DNA of 64,000 nt from an uncultured Pelagibacteraceae bacterium (GCA_902608845.1 CACLPR010000002.1:1-64000); one strand, 5' to 3'; counted from the first letter of the stretch, positions 30,442-41,937 are shown. Notes: generated by a model from the letters alone, not told the origin. Numbers and translations: made by a program.

Positions 30442-31154
30442 TGAATTTTAACAATATTTCATTTATTCTTCATAAACCTCAGCTATCTGAAAACATAGGA
30501 CTATGTGCAAGAGCTATGAAGAATTTTGGTTTTAACAATTTATCATTGATAGATCCAAAACCAATATTTCCAAATGATAAAATTATAGCAACTTCTGTCG
30601 GTGCAAAAGATATAATTAAAAAATCTAAAGTTTTTTCAAACCTTGAAAAATCATTAACAAAGACAGATATTCTTATTGCAACATCAGCTAGGTTTAGGAA
30701 TAAAAATATAAAACATATTTCATTAGATGAGTTAAAAAAAATAAACTTTACAAAGAGAGTCAGTTTTTTATTTGGTTCAGAAGCTTCTGGATTAACAAAT
30801 GATGAGGTAAGTTATGCTGATTATACATTACAAATTCCAAGTAATAGTAAATTTAGATCTTTAAATTTATCACATAGCTTAGTAATTGTAGCTCAAACAG
30901 TCTCTCACTTAATATCAGTAAATAAAGCTGATTTTCAAAAGTCAAAAAAAATACAAACCGCCACCAAGAAGGAAATATCTAGTATGCTGAATTTCTGTCT
31001 ATCCATCTTAGAAAACCAAAATTTTTTTAAACAAAAGGCAAAAAAACCTATTATGGTAGAAAATCTAAGAAGTATTTTTTATAAAATGGAACTCTCAAAA
31101 AAAGAAATTCGCATTTTATCAAGTGTATTTGCAGGTCTTACCAAAAAACCTTGA
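30441..31154 (+). CDS. trmJ: SPOUT RNA 2'-O-methyltransferase (TrmJ-like)
   Basis: ILHKPQLSENIGLCARAMKNFG, FLFGSEASGLTNDEV, QIPSNSKFRSLNLSHSL. Confidence 0.88.
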   Translation: MNFNNISFILHKPQLSENIGLCARAMKNFGFNNLSLIDPKPIFPNDKIIATSVGAKDIIKKSKVFSNLEKSLTKTDILIATSARFRNKNIKHISLDELKKINFTKRVSFLFGSEASGLTNDEVSYADYTLQIPSNSKFRSLNLSHSLVIVAQTVSHLISVNKADFQKSKKIQTATKKEISSMLNFCLSILENQNFFKQKAKKPIMVENLRSIFYKMELSKKEIRILSSVFAGLTKKP

Positions 31155-31182
31155 TTGACAAAAATATTTTGACGTCTATAAA
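31155..31182 (+). promoter_or_regulatory. near-consensus sigma70 promoter for rpsD
   Basis: TTGACA (31155-31160) - 16 nt - TATAAA (31177-31182). Confidence 0.7.
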
Positions 31183-31197
31183 CCCCATTACCACAAT

Positions 31198-31815
31198 ATG
31201 ACAAAACGATTAAATTCAAAACATAAAGTTGATAGAAGGCTTAAAGTTAATTTATGGGGTAGACCTAAAAGTCCTTTTAATACTAGGGCATACCCTCCAG
31301 GACAGCACGGTCAAACAAAATCAGCTAAACCATCAGATTACGGCATTCAACTTCAAGCTAAACAAAAACTTAAATGCTACTATGGAAACATGAACGAAAG
31401 ACAATTTCGAAATATGTATAAGAGAGCCATTATGAAAAAAGGTGATACTGCAGAAAATTTAATCGGTTTACTTGAGAGAAGGTTAGATGCAGTAATTTAT
31501 AGATCAAAGTTATCAAATACTATTTTTTCATCTAGACAATTAATAAACCATGGACATGTAAGAGTTAATGGTAAAAAAGTTAATATCTCTAGCTACCAAG
31601 TAAAAGAAGAAGATAGTATTGAAATAAGAGACAAATCTAAACAATTAGCTTTGATAGATATAGCTCTTGCTAACAAAGAAAGAGAAGTTCCTGAGTATTT
31701 ACAACTAGATGAAAAAAATAAAAAAGTTAAATTTGTAAGAATTCCAAAATTTGAGGAAGTTCCTTATCCTGTAGTGATGGAACCAAACCTTGTAGTTGAG
31801 TATTATTCTAGATAA
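31198..31815 (+). CDS. rpsD: 30S ribosomal protein S4
   Basis: [26 protein letters not shown]4 domain [11 protein letters not shown]...[16 protein letters not shown]. Confidence 0.97.
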   Translation: MTKRLNSKHKVDRRLKVNLWGRPKSPFNTRAYPPGQHGQTKSAKPSDYGIQLQAKQKLKCYYGNMNERQFRNMYKRAIMKKGDTAENLIGLLERRLDAVIYRSKLSNTIFSSRQLINHGHVRVNGKKVNISSYQVKEEDSIEIRDKSKQLALIDIALANKEREVPEYLQLDEKNKKVKFVRIPKFEEVPYPVVMEPNLVVEYYSR

Positions 31816-31840
31816 TTAATCTATGAGACTTTAAGTAACC

Positions 31841-32179
31841 TTAGCTTTTCTTTTTAAATTCTATTCCGTTATCTTCAAGAAGTTTTACTAATTCTCCACT
31901 CTCGTACATTTCTTTAACAATATCACATCCACCAATAAATTCATTTTTTACATATAGCTGTGGGATTGTAGGCCAGTCACTAAAAACTTTAATTCCTTCT
32001 CTAAGATTTTGATCAGCTAAAACATTTACACCTTTAAAATTCACCTCAAGCATTTTTAAAATATTTGTAACAGCCATAGAAAATCCACACTGAGGCGCGT
32101 CTGGTGTTCCTTTCATGAATAAGCACACCTCGTTACTTTTAATTTCATTATTAATTAATTCATTAGTTTGATTATCCAT
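31841..32179 (-). CDS. grxD: monothiol glutaredoxin (Grx4 family)
   Basis: LFMKGTPDAPQCGFSM, SDWPTIPQLYVKNEFIGGCDIVKEM. Confidence 0.95.
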   Translation of the reverse strand: MDNQTNELINNEIKSNEVCLFMKGTPDAPQCGFSMAVTNILKMLEVNFKGVNVLADQNLREGIKVFSDWPTIPQLYVKNEFIGGCDIVKEMYESGELVKLLEDNGIEFKKKS

Positions 32180-32410
32180 TTAGTTCTCCTTAGTTTTAAC
32201 TGCTAGTGCATGTAATTCGTTGCCCATTTTTCCTTTGAGTGAATTATATACCATTTTGTGTTGTTGAATTTTACTCTTTCCTGTAAATTGCGACGAAATT
32301 ACTGTAGCTGAATAATGGTTGCCATCTCCAGCAAGATCTTGAATTTCTATCTTAGCATCTGGTAATGCTTCTTTTATTAAGCTTTCAATTTCTTTTAAAT
32401 CCATTGCCAT
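32180..32410 (-). CDS. BolA family protein
   Basis: size and DGNHYSATVISSQFTGKSKIQQHKMVYNSL; adjacent to grxD. Confidence 0.92.
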   Translation of the reverse strand: MAMDLKEIESLIKEALPDAKIEIQDLAGDGNHYSATVISSQFTGKSKIQQHKMVYNSLKGKMGNELHALAVKTKEN

Positions 32411-34605
32411 TAGTTAACCATATATTCCTTTAGCCAATTTTTATAGTCTTCTTTAATATCGTCAATTGATAATTTTAGATCATTTTCTAATGTAATTTTA
32501 TTGCCTTCTACCAGACCCAATTTATCTAAATGAATAGAGTCTTTTTTAAGCATATTTTCAACATTTTCTAAATTTTCTGGTTTAATTTCAATAATATATC
32601 TTCCTTGATCTTCACCAAAAAAATACTCAAATTTATTTACTAAACTCTCTAAAGGAAATAATTTTACCCCTCTACCGCTCCTAATACCCATTTTAGATAT
32701 GGCAGTTAAAATCCCTCCTAAAGATACGTCGTGACAAGTCTCAATTAAATTTTTATTTTTTAAATTTAAAACACTCATTCCATTTTGTTTTTCATTGAAT
32801 AAGTTAACTTCTGGTGGAGGACCATTAAATTCAGATAATATATTTCTTGCAAATACTGATTGATCTAAGTGCCCTTCAGTTTTACCTATTACTAAAAGAT
32901 AATTACCTTCATTCTTTAATTCCATAGTCATCATTTCTTTGTAATTAGATAATAATCCTATACCTCCAATTGAAGGTGTGGGTTTAATTCCCTTATCTTT
33001 TGTTTCATTATAAAAAGAGACGTTTCCTGAAACCACTGGGTAATTTAAATATTTAGAAGCCTCTGTAATCCCCTCAACACATTCAACAAATTCACCCATA
33101 TTTTTCTCTTTTTCTGGATTACCAAAATTAAGGCAATTTGTAATTGCTATTGGTTTTGCACCTACAGAAATCATATTTCTCCAGCTTTCACAAACCACTT
33201 GTTTGCCACCTGTTAATGGATGAGCATGACAATAAGTTGCAGAAGAGTCTACAGATGCAGCAACAGCTTTATTTGTGCCATGAACTCTAACAACACCAGC
33301 ATTCCCTCCAGGTTTCTGTATAGTATCGCCCATAACTGTATGATCATACTGGTCCCAGATCCATTCTTTGTCTGCAATATTTGGATCAATTAAAATTTTT
33401 TTTAAACAATCACCAAGTTTTAAAGATTTAAATTGTTCCTTTGAAAAATTATTTTCTTTTGGAAGTTTTGTTTTTATCCATTTTCGATCATACATAGGAG
33501 CATTATCTGCTAAAAAATCAATCGGAATTTCAGCAACCTTTTCATTCTTGAAAAACAATTCAATATTTTTACTACTTGTTGTTTTTCCAATTACTGCAAA
33601 GTCTAAGTTCCACTTATCAAATATTTTTTTTGCTTCATTTTCTTTTCCTTCCTCTAAAACTATGAGCATTCTCTCTTGACTTTCAGAAAGCATGATTTCG
33701 TAAGGTGTCATATTTTCCTCTCTACAAGGAACTTTTGTTAAATCTATTTCAATACCTAAATCACCTTTAGATGCCATTTCAATGCTAGAGGATGTTAAAC
33801 CTGCAGCACCCATATCCTGAATTGATATTATTGATTTACCAGCCATAAGTTCAAGACAAGCTTCAAGTAGAAGTTTTTCTGTGAATGGATCACCAACTTG
33901 AACAGTTGGTTTTTTTTCCTCTATTTTGTCATCAAAAATAGCAGATGCCATACTTGCGCCATGTATCCCATCTCTTCCTGTTTTTGAGCCTACATAAATT
34001 ACTGGTTTGTTAATTCCTGCAGCTTTTGAATAAAATATTTTATTTTTATTAACTAAACCCAATGTCATTGCATTGACTAAAATATTTCCATTATAAGATT
34101 CATCAAAGCAAGTTTGACCAGCAATTGTGGGAACACCAATACAATTACCATATCCACCAATACCTTTAACAACTCCTCTTAATAGATTTCTTGTTTTTTC
34201 ATGGTCTGGTGAGCCAAAATGAATAGAATTTAAATTAGCAATAGGTCTCGCTCCCATTGTAAATACATCTCTCATAATACCACCAACACCAGTTGCTGCT
34301 CCTTGATAAGGCTCAATAAATGATGGATGGTTGTGGCTTTCTATTTTAAATACAATCGCATCATCATCTTCAATGTCAACAACACCAGCATTTTCTCCAG
34401 GACCCTGAATAACCTGGTTACCTTTGGTGTGTAATTTTTTTAAATGTTTTCTGGATGATTTGTAAGAGCAGTGCTCATTCCACATAGCTGAAAAAATACC
34501 TAATTCAGTAATATTTGGTGTTCTCTTTAAAAGATTACAGATTTTCTTATACTCATCACTTTTTAATCCATGCTCAATTGCTATTTTTTCATTAACTTCA
34601 ATCAT
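32410..34605 (-). CDS. purL: phosphoribosylformylglycinamidine synthase II
   Basis: [52 protein letters not shown]. Confidence 0.97.
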   Translation of the reverse strand: MIEVNEKIAIEHGLKSDEYKKICNLLKRTPNITELGIFSAMWNEHCSYKSSRKHLKKLHTKGNQVIQGPGENAGVVDIEDDDAIVFKIESHNHPSFIEPYQGAATGVGGIMRDVFTMGARPIANLNSIHFGSPDHEKTRNLLRGVVKGIGGYGNCIGVPTIAGQTCFDESYNGNILVNAMTLGLVNKNKIFYSKAAGINKPVIYVGSKTGRDGIHGASMASAIFDDKIEEKKPTVQVGDPFTEKLLLEACLELMAGKSIISIQDMGAAGLTSSSIEMASKGDLGIEIDLTKVPCREENMTPYEIMLSESQERMLIVLEEGKENEAKKIFDKWNLDFAVIGKTTSSKNIELFFKNEKVAEIPIDFLADNAPMYDRKWIKTKLPKENNFSKEQFKSLKLGDCLKKILIDPNIADKEWIWDQYDHTVMGDTIQKPGGNAGVVRVHGTNKAVAASVDSSATYCHAHPLTGGKQVVCESWRNMISVGAKPIAITNCLNFGNPEKEKNMGEFVECVEGITEASKYLNYPVVSGNVSFYNETKDKGIKPTPSIGGIGLLSNYKEMMTMELKNEGNYLLVIGKTEGHLDQSVFARNILSEFNGPPPEVNLFNEKQNGMSVLNLKNKNLIETCHDVSLGGILTAISKMGIRSGRGVKLFPLESLVNKFEYFFGEDQGRYIIEIKPENLENVENMLKKDSIHLDKLGLVEGNKITLENDLKLSIDDIKEDYKNWLKEYMVN

Positions 34606-35285
34606 TATAAGCTTTCAATTAAATTTTCAAAAAAAAGTGATCCATCTTCACCTGATAAAAATGGATCAATCATTCTTTCTGGATGAGGCATCATTCCTAA
34701 AATGTTTTTATCTTTGTTAAATATACCAGCTATATTTTTTAAGGCGCCGTTTGGGTTATTCTTTTCATCATCATTTCCTTCATGGTCACAATATGTTACT
34801 GCAATTTGATTATTGTCTTCAATTGATTTCAATTCATCGTTCGAGCAAAAATAATTTCCTTCATTGTGAGCAATATGGAGTTCTAAAACTTCTTTTTTAA
34901 TTTTTTTAAAATATTTATTTTCTTTATTTTTAATTTTTACAAAAACATTTTTGCAAATAAAGTTTAAGTATTTATTTTGTTGGAGTATTCCAGGTAACAA
35001 ACCTGTCTCGGTTAGTATTTGAAAACCATTACATATTCCAAGAACTAATCCTCCTGAATTTGCAAAGTCAATCACAGATTTAATTATTCTTGATTTTCCA
35101 GCAATACTGCCACATCTAAGATAATCACCGTAAGAAAAACCTCCAGGCAATACAATTAAATCACTTTTAGGTATTTTAACATCATTATGCCAAACCATTT
35201 GATTATCAAAACCGAATTTCTTTAAAGCTACATCCATGTCTCTATCGCAATTTGAACCAGGAAATATAATTACAGATGATTTCAT
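34605..35285 (-). CDS. purQ: phosphoribosylformylglycinamidine synthase I (glutaminase)
   Basis: [46 protein letters not shown]. Confidence 0.97.
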   Translation of the reverse strand: MKSSVIIFPGSNCDRDMDVALKKFGFDNQMVWHNDVKIPKSDLIVLPGGFSYGDYLRCGSIAGKSRIIKSVIDFANSGGLVLGICNGFQILTETGLLPGILQQNKYLNFICKNVFVKIKNKENKYFKKIKKEVLELHIAHNEGNYFCSNDELKSIEDNNQIAVTYCDHEGNDDEKNNPNGALKNIAGIFNKDKNILGMMPHPERMIDPFLSGEDGSLFFENLIESL

Positions 35286-35292
35286 TCAGTAG

Positions 35293-35526
35293 TTACAAGA
35301 TTTTATAATCCTCAATAACTAGATTTGCTAAAAGTTTTTTACACATTTCTTCAACTTGAGATTTAGCTTTACTCTCATCACTTTCGTTTATCTCAATATC
35401 AAAATATTTTCCTTGTCTAACTTCTGAAACATTATTAAAGGCCATCCCATTCAAAGTTTGCTGTATTGCTTTACCTTGAGGATCTAGTACACCATTCTTT
35501 AGAGTGACTATTACTTTTACTTTCAT
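35293..35526 (-). CDS. purS: phosphoribosylformylglycinamidine synthase subunit PurS
   Basis: VIVTLKNGVLDPQGKAIQQTL. Confidence 0.95.
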   Translation of the reverse strand: MKVKVIVTLKNGVLDPQGKAIQQTLNGMAFNNVSEVRQGKYFDIEINESDESKAKSQVEEMCKKLLANLVIEDYKIL

Positions 35527-36308
35527 TTTTTCTTAATTTTTACAGCTTTTGGTTTTGGATAGGTTAATGGTCTTATGTTTGACTGCTCGTGTAATATATT
35601 TAATCTAACAGCTACTTCTTGATAAGCTTCTACTAGGTTCCCTAAGTTATTTCTAAACCTATCTTTATCTAGTTTTTTATCTGTACGCATGTCCCAAAGT
35701 CTACAAGTATCAGGGCTAATTTCGTCAGCTAACATGATTTCTCTTTTGCGATCACTTTCACTTCTTCCAAATTCAACTTTAAAGTCCACTAATTTAATTC
35801 CAACACCTCGAAACATGCCTTGAAGAAAATCATTTATTCTTCTTACTTCCTCATAAATAAAGTCTAGTTCAAATACATCCATCCATTTAAAAGCTAAAAT
35901 ATGTTCTCTACTTACTAATGGATCACCTAATTCATCGTTTTTTAAGCAATATTCAACTAATGGATAATCCAATACCGTACCATCTTCTATTCCTAATCTT
36001 TTTGTTAAAGATCCTGTAGCAACATTTCTGACAATAAATTCAATTGGAATAATTTCAACCAACTTTACAAGTTGTTCTCTCATGTTGAGTCTTTTTACTA
36101 AATGATTTTTGATACCAACATTGCTTAACTGAGTAAGAATATGCTCTGAAATTCTATTATTTAAAATTCCTTTACCTTCAATGATATCTTTTTTTTGATT
36201 ATTAAAAGCAGTAGCATCATCTTTGAAGTGCTGAATAACTAAATTCTTGTCACTGGTAGCATAAATTATTTTTGCTTTACCTTCGTATAATTTTTTACCT
36301 TTTTTCAT
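35523..36308 (-). CDS. purC: SAICAR synthase
   Basis: KLYEGKAKIIYAT, EFIVRNVATGSLTKR, LADEISPDTCRLWD. Confidence 0.97.
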   Translation of the reverse strand: MKKGKKLYEGKAKIIYATSDKNLVIQHFKDDATAFNNQKKDIIEGKGILNNRISEHILTQLSNVGIKNHLVKRLNMREQLVKLVEIIPIEFIVRNVATGSLTKRLGIEDGTVLDYPLVEYCLKNDELGDPLVSREHILAFKWMDVFELDFIYEEVRRINDFLQGMFRGVGIKLVDFKVEFGRSESDRKREIMLADEISPDTCRLWDMRTDKKLDKDRFRNNLGNLVEAYQEVAVRLNILHEQSNIRPLTYPKPKAVKIKKK

Positions 36309-37600
36309 TATTTAAACACTCTGTTAAAAATTAAATTAACATTCCTAAAGTGAGAGGAATAATCAAATATTTTTTTCATTTTTTTACGTGATATCCTAGA
36401 TGTAATGTTTTTGTCACTCATCACAACATCTAAAAGGTTAAGATTATCTGCTATGCATTTTTTAGCATGTGCTTGGACTAATCTATAGGAGTTTTCTCTA
36501 GATAAACCTGATTTAGTTAATTCAAGCATCAATTCTTGTGAGAAAATGGTACCCTTTGTGATATTAAGGTTATCAAGCATTTTCTTTGGATAAACTATCA
36601 TATTATTTAAAACACTAGCTAACCTCACTAAAGCAAAATCTAATGTAATATTTGCATCTGGTCCTATGTTTCTTTCTACACTTGAATGTGAAATATCTCT
36701 TTCGTGCCAAAGCGCAATATTTTCTAAAGCTGGAATGGTATAGCTTCTAACCATTCTAGCTAGTCCAGTTAGGTTTTCGCTTAGTATAGGGTTCTTCTTG
36801 TGAGGCATTGCACTTGACCCTTTTTGTTTTTTTGAAAAAAATTCCTGCAATTCATAAACCTCAGTTCTTTGTAAGTGCCTAATTTCAGTCGAGACTCTTT
36901 CAATTGATCCTGCAATAATTCCTAAAACTGAAAAATAGTATGCATGTCTATCTCTTGGAATAACTTGCGTAGAAACTGGCTCAGATTTCAATCCCAGTTT
37001 TTTTGCAACATGTCTCTCTACGTTTGGATTAATGTTTGCAAATGTACCAACAGCACCAGAGATTGCACAAGTTGATATTTCATCTATGGCACTAATTAAT
37101 CTTTTTTTATTTCTTTTAAATTCTTCATAATAAGAAGCTAATTTTAGTCCAAATGTTATAGGTTCAGCATGAATACCATGACTTCTACCCATGCATGGTG
37201 TATACTTATATTTTTTAGCTTTTGATTTTAAAACTCTTAATATTTGATCAATATCCTTTATTAAAATTTTACCAGACTGGACTAATTGAATATTAAAACT
37301 TGTATCTACCACATCTGATGAGGTCATTCCTTGGTGTAAATATCTAGCTTTAATACCTACTTTTTCAGTAATGGATGTGAGAAATGCTATAACATCATGC
37401 TTTACTTTAGCTTCGATATTATGGATTCTTTTAACATTAATTTTAGCTTTTTTTCTAACAGCACTTGCCACACCTCTTGGAATTGTTCCTAATTTTTCCA
37501 TTCCTTCAGCTGCAGCAATCTCTACATCTAACCAGATTTGATATTTATTATATTCGGACCAGATATCCGTAAGTTCTTTTCTAGAGTATCGTGTTATCAT
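36308..37600 (-). CDS. purB: adenylosuccinate lyase
   Basis: QGMTSSDVVDTS, GRSHGIHAEPITFG, KGSSAMPHKKNPI. Confidence 0.97.
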   Translation of the reverse strand: MITRYSRKELTDIWSEYNKYQIWLDVEIAAAEGMEKLGTIPRGVASAVRKKAKINVKRIHNIEAKVKHDVIAFLTSITEKVGIKARYLHQGMTSSDVVDTSFNIQLVQSGKILIKDIDQILRVLKSKAKKYKYTPCMGRSHGIHAEPITFGLKLASYYEEFKRNKKRLISAIDEISTCAISGAVGTFANINPNVERHVAKKLGLKSEPVSTQVIPRDRHAYYFSVLGIIAGSIERVSTEIRHLQRTEVYELQEFFSKKQKGSSAMPHKKNPILSENLTGLARMVRSYTIPALENIALWHERDISHSSVERNIGPDANITLDFALVRLASVLNNMIVYPKKMLDNLNITKGTIFSQELMLELTKSGLSRENSYRLVQAHAKKCIADNLNLLDVVMSDKNITSRISRKKMKKIFDYSSHFRNVNLIFNRVFK

Positions 37601-38370
37601 TAATTATATGGAGGCCTCTTATAACCTTTAACAGATTCTGTGAAAATTTCATAAGAGTCTTCTGTAATTCCTATTGTATGCTCAAATTGTGCAGATAAAG
37701 ACTTATCCTTTGTAACTGCTGTCCATCCATCATTTAAAACCTTAACATCAAATTTTCCAACATTGATCATTGGTTCTATTGTAAAGGTCATACCAGGTAT
37801 TAACTCATAACCTGTATTTTTCTTGCCATAATGAAGAATATTAGGCTGTTCATGAAAAGTATTACTTATGCCATGACCACAAAAATCCCTTACTACTGAA
37901 AATCCTCTTTCTTCAACAAAGGATTGAATTTCATATCCTATGTCACCTAATTTTATTCCTGGTTTTAAAATTTGTATCCCTTTCATCATAGACTCGTAAG
38001 TTGTTTCAATTAAATTTTTTGCTTTAACTGGTATATCTCCAATCGTAAACATTCGGCTCGTATCACCATAGTATTCATTCACTATTGCAGTTACATCTAT
38101 GTTAACTGCATCACCATCATTTAATACTCTATCAGAAGGAATGCCATGGCAAACAACATGGTTTAAAGATGTACACAAAGATTTTTTAAAACCCCTGTAG
38201 TATAATGGAGCAGAGTGTCCACCATTATCTCTAATGAATTCATATCCGAGTTGATCAATTTTATCTGTGGATACACCTTCCTTAACTTCATTTGTTAGCA
38301 TATCTAAAGTTTGAGATGCAAGTTTTCCAGCAATTCTCATTTTTTCAAATTTTTCTGAATAATTACTCAT
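37600..38370 (-). CDS. map: type I methionine aminopeptidase
   Basis: SLNHVVCHGIPS, DFCGHGISNTFHEQPNI, FTIEPMIN. Confidence 0.97.
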   Translation of the reverse strand: MSNYSEKFEKMRIAGKLASQTLDMLTNEVKEGVSTDKIDQLGYEFIRDNGGHSAPLYYRGFKKSLCTSLNHVVCHGIPSDRVLNDGDAVNIDVTAIVNEYYGDTSRMFTIGDIPVKAKNLIETTYESMMKGIQILKPGIKLGDIGYEIQSFVEERGFSVVRDFCGHGISNTFHEQPNILHYGKKNTGYELIPGMTFTIEPMINVGKFDVKVLNDGWTAVTKDKSLSAQFEHTIGITEDSYEIFTESVKGYKRPPYN

Positions 38371-39049
38371 CTAAAATTTTTATTTTTTTTTCAATTTTTA
38401 TTTCTTTAGAATTTAAACTGCATCTGTAAGCAAGAAAGCTTACACCAGATTTTTTAGCATCTAAATATTCTTTATAATAATTAGAATCTATATCTTTTGC
38501 TATTCTAAAATTATTTATACCCTGAATTTGAGTTAAAAATAAGACATAAGGCTTATATCCTTTTTTAATTGATTCCTTTAACTTTTGGAGGTGTTTTGTA
38601 CCCCTAGAGGTTACAGCATCTGGAAATTCAGCCAAATCATCTTTTCTTATAAGTGTTGTATTTTTTACCTCTAATATTTTTTTATCACATAAAAAATCAA
38701 ATCTAGTGTCGTCTGAATACTTGAATTCCGCTCGAAAATTTTTAATCTTACTAAATTCCTCTATTAATTTATTCTCTAAAGCATGTTCAACAATTCTATT
38801 CGCTCTATGAGTATTTACTCCTATTATTCTTTTTCTTACTTTTATCATTTCCAAGGTAAATTTTAATTTACGCTTAGGATCGCTATGTTCACTTATCCAA
38901 GCCTCATTCCCTTGATCTAATAAACCCATCATAGAGCCCGTATTTGGGCAGTGCGCTACAACAGTTTTATTATTTACTTCTATATCTGTGAAAAATCTCT
39001 TATATCTCCGGATTAATTTGCCTTTTAATAAAGTGTTGGTAAATTTCAT
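38363..39049 (-). CDS. sfsA: SfsA family DNA-binding/sugar fermentation stimulation protein
   Basis: GKLIRRYKRFFTDIEV, AHCPNTGSMMGLL, FPDAVTSRGTKHLQKL. Confidence 0.95.
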   Translation of the reverse strand: MKFTNTLLKGKLIRRYKRFFTDIEVNNKTVVAHCPNTGSMMGLLDQGNEAWISEHSDPKRKLKFTLEMIKVRKRIIGVNTHRANRIVEHALENKLIEEFSKIKNFRAEFKYSDDTRFDFLCDKKILEVKNTTLIRKDDLAEFPDAVTSRGTKHLQKLKESIKKGYKPYVLFLTQIQGINNFRIAKDIDSNYYKEYLDAKKSGVSFLAYRCSLNSKEIKIEKKIKILDE

Positions 39050-39071
39050 ACAATTTTATTTATATTTAGAA

Positions 39072-39824
39072 ATGACTGATAAAAAAGAAATATCTGCATC
39101 AATAATCATCATAGGTAACGAAGTATTATCTGGCAGAACAAAAGATCTAAATACAAGCACACTTGCAACTTGGTTAAATTCATTAGGAATTACGGTAGGT
39201 GAGGTGAGAGTGATACCTGATATTGAACAAACAATAATAGACACTGTGCATGAGTTAAGAGTTAAATACAACTATGTGTTTACTACTGGCGGTATTGGAC
39301 CAACCCATGATGATATTACTGCAGAATCAATTTCAAAGGCATTTAATATCGAGTATGGGTTTCATAAAGAAGCATTTGCTATTTTAGAAAAATATTATGA
39401 ACCTGGTAATTTTAATGATGGTAGACAAAAAATGGCAAAGATGCCAGTTACAGCTAATTTAATTTTAAATCCAACAAGTGGTGCCCCAGGATTTTATGTA
39501 GAAAATGTTTTTTCTCTTCCAGGTGTTCCATCAATACTAAAAGCAATGATTGGTGGACTTGGTAATGTATTAGTTGGAGGCGATCCAATATTAAGTAAGA
39601 CAATAAATTTGATGACTTATGAAAGTGAAATAGCAAGCTCATTAACAAATGTTCAAAATAATAATAAAGATGTAGAAATTGGTAGTTATCCTTTTTTCAG
39701 ACAAGGTAAATTAGGTGTATCAATTGTATTAAGATCAAAAGATCAAGATAAAATAGACTTGTGTAGCTCACTAATCTTTGAATTTGTAAAAACAAAAAAT
39801 ATTAAAGTAGTTGAATTAGATTAA
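39072..39824 (+). CDS. molybdopterin-binding / CinA N-terminal domain protein
   Basis: IIIIGNEVLSGRTKDLNTSTLATWL, VFTTGGIGPTHDDITAESISKAF; start trimmed to ATG 39072. Confidence 0.9.
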   Translation: MTDKKEISASIIIIGNEVLSGRTKDLNTSTLATWLNSLGITVGEVRVIPDIEQTIIDTVHELRVKYNYVFTTGGIGPTHDDITAESISKAFNIEYGFHKEAFAILEKYYEPGNFNDGRQKMAKMPVTANLILNPTSGAPGFYVENVFSLPGVPSILKAMIGGLGNVLVGGDPILSKTINLMTYESEIASSLTNVQNNNKDVEIGSYPFFRQGKLGVSIVLRSKDQDKIDLCSSLIFEFVKTKNIKVVELD

Positions 39825-40228
39825 TGTTATATTTTGCTTATGGAAGTAATCTTAATCTTTTTCAAATGAAGCGGAGATGCAAAGACTCTGTGTTCTTAAA
39901 GAAATATGAACTTAAAGGTTACAAGTTAAACTTTAGAAGCAAATATAGAGCAGCAGATATTGAAAAGAGTAAAAATTCTTTAGTTCCGGGTGCTATATTT
40001 GAAATATCAAAAAGTGATGAAAAAAAATTGGATGTATATGAAGATTTTCCAATTCTATATAAAAAACTATACTTTACTTATTATAATAAACGAGTGATGA
40101 CTTACATTATGGTTAAGAAAACAGAATTTAGATATCCAACAGAAAGATATCTTAATGTTGTAAAACAAGGCTATAAAGATTGTAAACTTGATAATAAATT
40201 TTTAATAAAAGCTTTAAATCAATTTTAG
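39824..40228 (+). CDS. gamma-glutamylcyclotransferase-like (AIG2/GGCT fold)
   Basis: MLYFAYGSNLNLFQMKRRC, VPGAIFEISKSDEKKLDVYED. Confidence 0.85.
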   Translation: MLYFAYGSNLNLFQMKRRCKDSVFLKKYELKGYKLNFRSKYRAADIEKSKNSLVPGAIFEISKSDEKKLDVYEDFPILYKKLYFTYYNKRVMTYIMVKKTEFRYPTERYLNVVKQGYKDCKLDNKFLIKALNQF

Positions 40229-41191
40229 AACATCAATTTCAGATATTTTAGTAATATCAGTAGAGTTATATAATTTTGTACTATTTAAAATTTTTACAGT
40301 TGAGTATTTTGGTGCAAACTTTTCTTCCTCTTTAGATCCTCCAGATCCAAATAAAAGAATCATAGGTGTTTTAGCTAAGCTAATCATATGCATAATTCCG
40401 TTGTTTATTGATACACTTGAGCTTAATCGGGTAGCTAAAGCAGTGACAAATGCTGGTTCTGAATATTTTGCATTCTCTTCAGGAATAATGGCTTCTTTAA
40501 TCTCATTCTTTATCTTGGAAATTAACTCTGTATCATTTTTCTTAATTAAAAAAACTGGAACTTTATTAATTTCTACAATTTTTTTCCCTAAATTTATAAA
40601 CTTATCCATTGGCCAATTTTTCTTTCTATAAGAGTTTCCTTGAGTTACAGATAATCCAACATAATTGTTATCTGGAAGGATTCTTTTAGCTTCATCAAAA
40701 TATTTTGGGTTTATGCTTTTAATATTATAATTATGAACAGTCAATTTTTTGTCTATTAACTTTTCAAGATTATTTAAAATCATTTTCAAATTATTTTTTG
40801 TATATACGTAATCTCTTTTCTTTGTAGAAAAAAAATAATTTAATGAAGAGGAATAAAAATTGTAACTAGGTATCTGTTTTAAAATTAGAGTATTTCTAAT
40901 TTTTGACTGAAGGTCTATAATTAGATCAAATTTATCTATTGATTTTTGATTAAATAATTTTTTTGCTAAAAACAAATGCTTCCATCTAAAACCGAAATAT
41001 TTAAGGTTCATTTCAAAAGTTGGTATGTCAATACCATATTCTTTTAAACTTCCTTGGAAGTGGTTCTCATGTGCACCTAAATAGAATAAAGAAGCATCTT
41101 TAAAATTAATTTTTAAACTTGTAACTAGATCAAATAATAGGATGCTATCTCCAAGCCCGCCCCCAGAATTATAAATGAGAATATTTTTCAT
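40214..41191 (-). CDS. glycosyltransferase family 9 (heptosyltransferase-like)
   Basis: NSGGGLGDSILLFDLVTSLK, SSSVSINNGIMHMISLAKTPMILLFG. Confidence 0.82.
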   Translation of the reverse strand: MKNILIYNSGGGLGDSILLFDLVTSLKINFKDASLFYLGAHENHFQGSLKEYGIDIPTFEMNLKYFGFRWKHLFLAKKLFNQKSIDKFDLIIDLQSKIRNTLILKQIPSYNFYSSSLNYFFSTKKRDYVYTKNNLKMILNNLEKLIDKKLTVHNYNIKSINPKYFDEAKRILPDNNYVGLSVTQGNSYRKKNWPMDKFINLGKKIVEINKVPVFLIKKNDTELISKIKNEIKEAIIPEENAKYSEPAFVTALATRLSSSVSINNGIMHMISLAKTPMILLFGSGGSKEEEKFAPKYSTVKILNSTKLYNSTDITKISEIDVLKLI

Positions 41192-41250
41192 TTTATTGAT
41201 ATTTAAAGATATAATTTAAAAAAAAAATAATATAATTTTCTCATTCAAAA

Positions 41251-41937
41251 ATGCTTACAAAAACACAACTATTTTCAAAGGGTTTTCTAGCTGTCGCACC
41301 GCATATGTTTTCAGTTATCCCATTTGGCATAATATGTGGTGCAATAGGTATAGAATTAGGTTTTGATCCTGTTTTAGTTTATGCAATGTCCATTATTATC
41401 TTTGGTGGGGCATCTCAAATAGTATTTCTTCAATTGTTATCAGGTGGAGCTTCGGCCTTGATTGCTGTTACTTCTGTTGGGGTAATAAATTCTAGACATT
41501 TGTTATATGGCGCAGTTTTATCTGAATACCTTGAAAAATTATCATTTATTAAAAAATTATTAATTTCCTACATCGTAGTTGATCAAGGTTTTGCTGAGAG
41601 TAATAAATTTTTTATGAAAAATAAAACTGAGCAACATTTACATTATCATTTAATTGGTAGTGGTGTTACACTTTGGATTTTTTGGCAGTTATCAACTTTA
41701 GCAGGTATAGTTTTAGGATCTTTTGTACCAGAGGAACTGGGTCTAAAATTTGCAATTCCTTTAACCTTTATTGCAATTGTTGTTCATGATTTAAAAAAAA
41801 TAGATCATGTAATAGTAATGATTACGTGTGGGCTAAGCTCATTATTATTTTATGATGCACCCTTTAAATCCTACATAATCATTTCACCTATAATAGCATT
41901 ATTTGTTGCTGCATTAGTTCTAAGGTTAAAAAAATGA
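41251..41937 (+). CDS. AzlC family branched-chain amino acid export permease
   Basis: PFGIICGAIGIELGFDPVLVYAMSIIIFGGASQIVFLQLL, NSRHLLYGAVL. Confidence 0.93.
   Translation: MLTKTQLFSKGFLAVAPHMFSVIPFGIICGAIGIELGFDPVLVYAMSIIIFGGASQIVFLQLLSGGASALIAVTSVGVINSRHLLYGAVLSEYLEKLSFIKKLLISYIVVDQGFAESNKFFMKNKTEQHLHYHLIGSGVTLWIFWQLSTLAGIVLGSFVPEELGLKFAIPLTFIAIVVHDLKKIDHVIVMITCGLSSLLFYDAPFKSYIIISPIIALFVAALVLRLKK

Noticed and set aside
33368-33679. 103-aa plus-strand ORF
   Set aside because: Antisense to purL
32410-37600. purL-Q-S-C-B order as unusual
   Set aside because: Ordinary purine operon arrangement; grxD-bolA adjacency also expected
40214-40228. 15-nt convergent overlap of the GGCT-like and GT9 genes
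   Set aside because: Typical of streamlined genomes; several other convergent pairs here touch or overlap by a few nt
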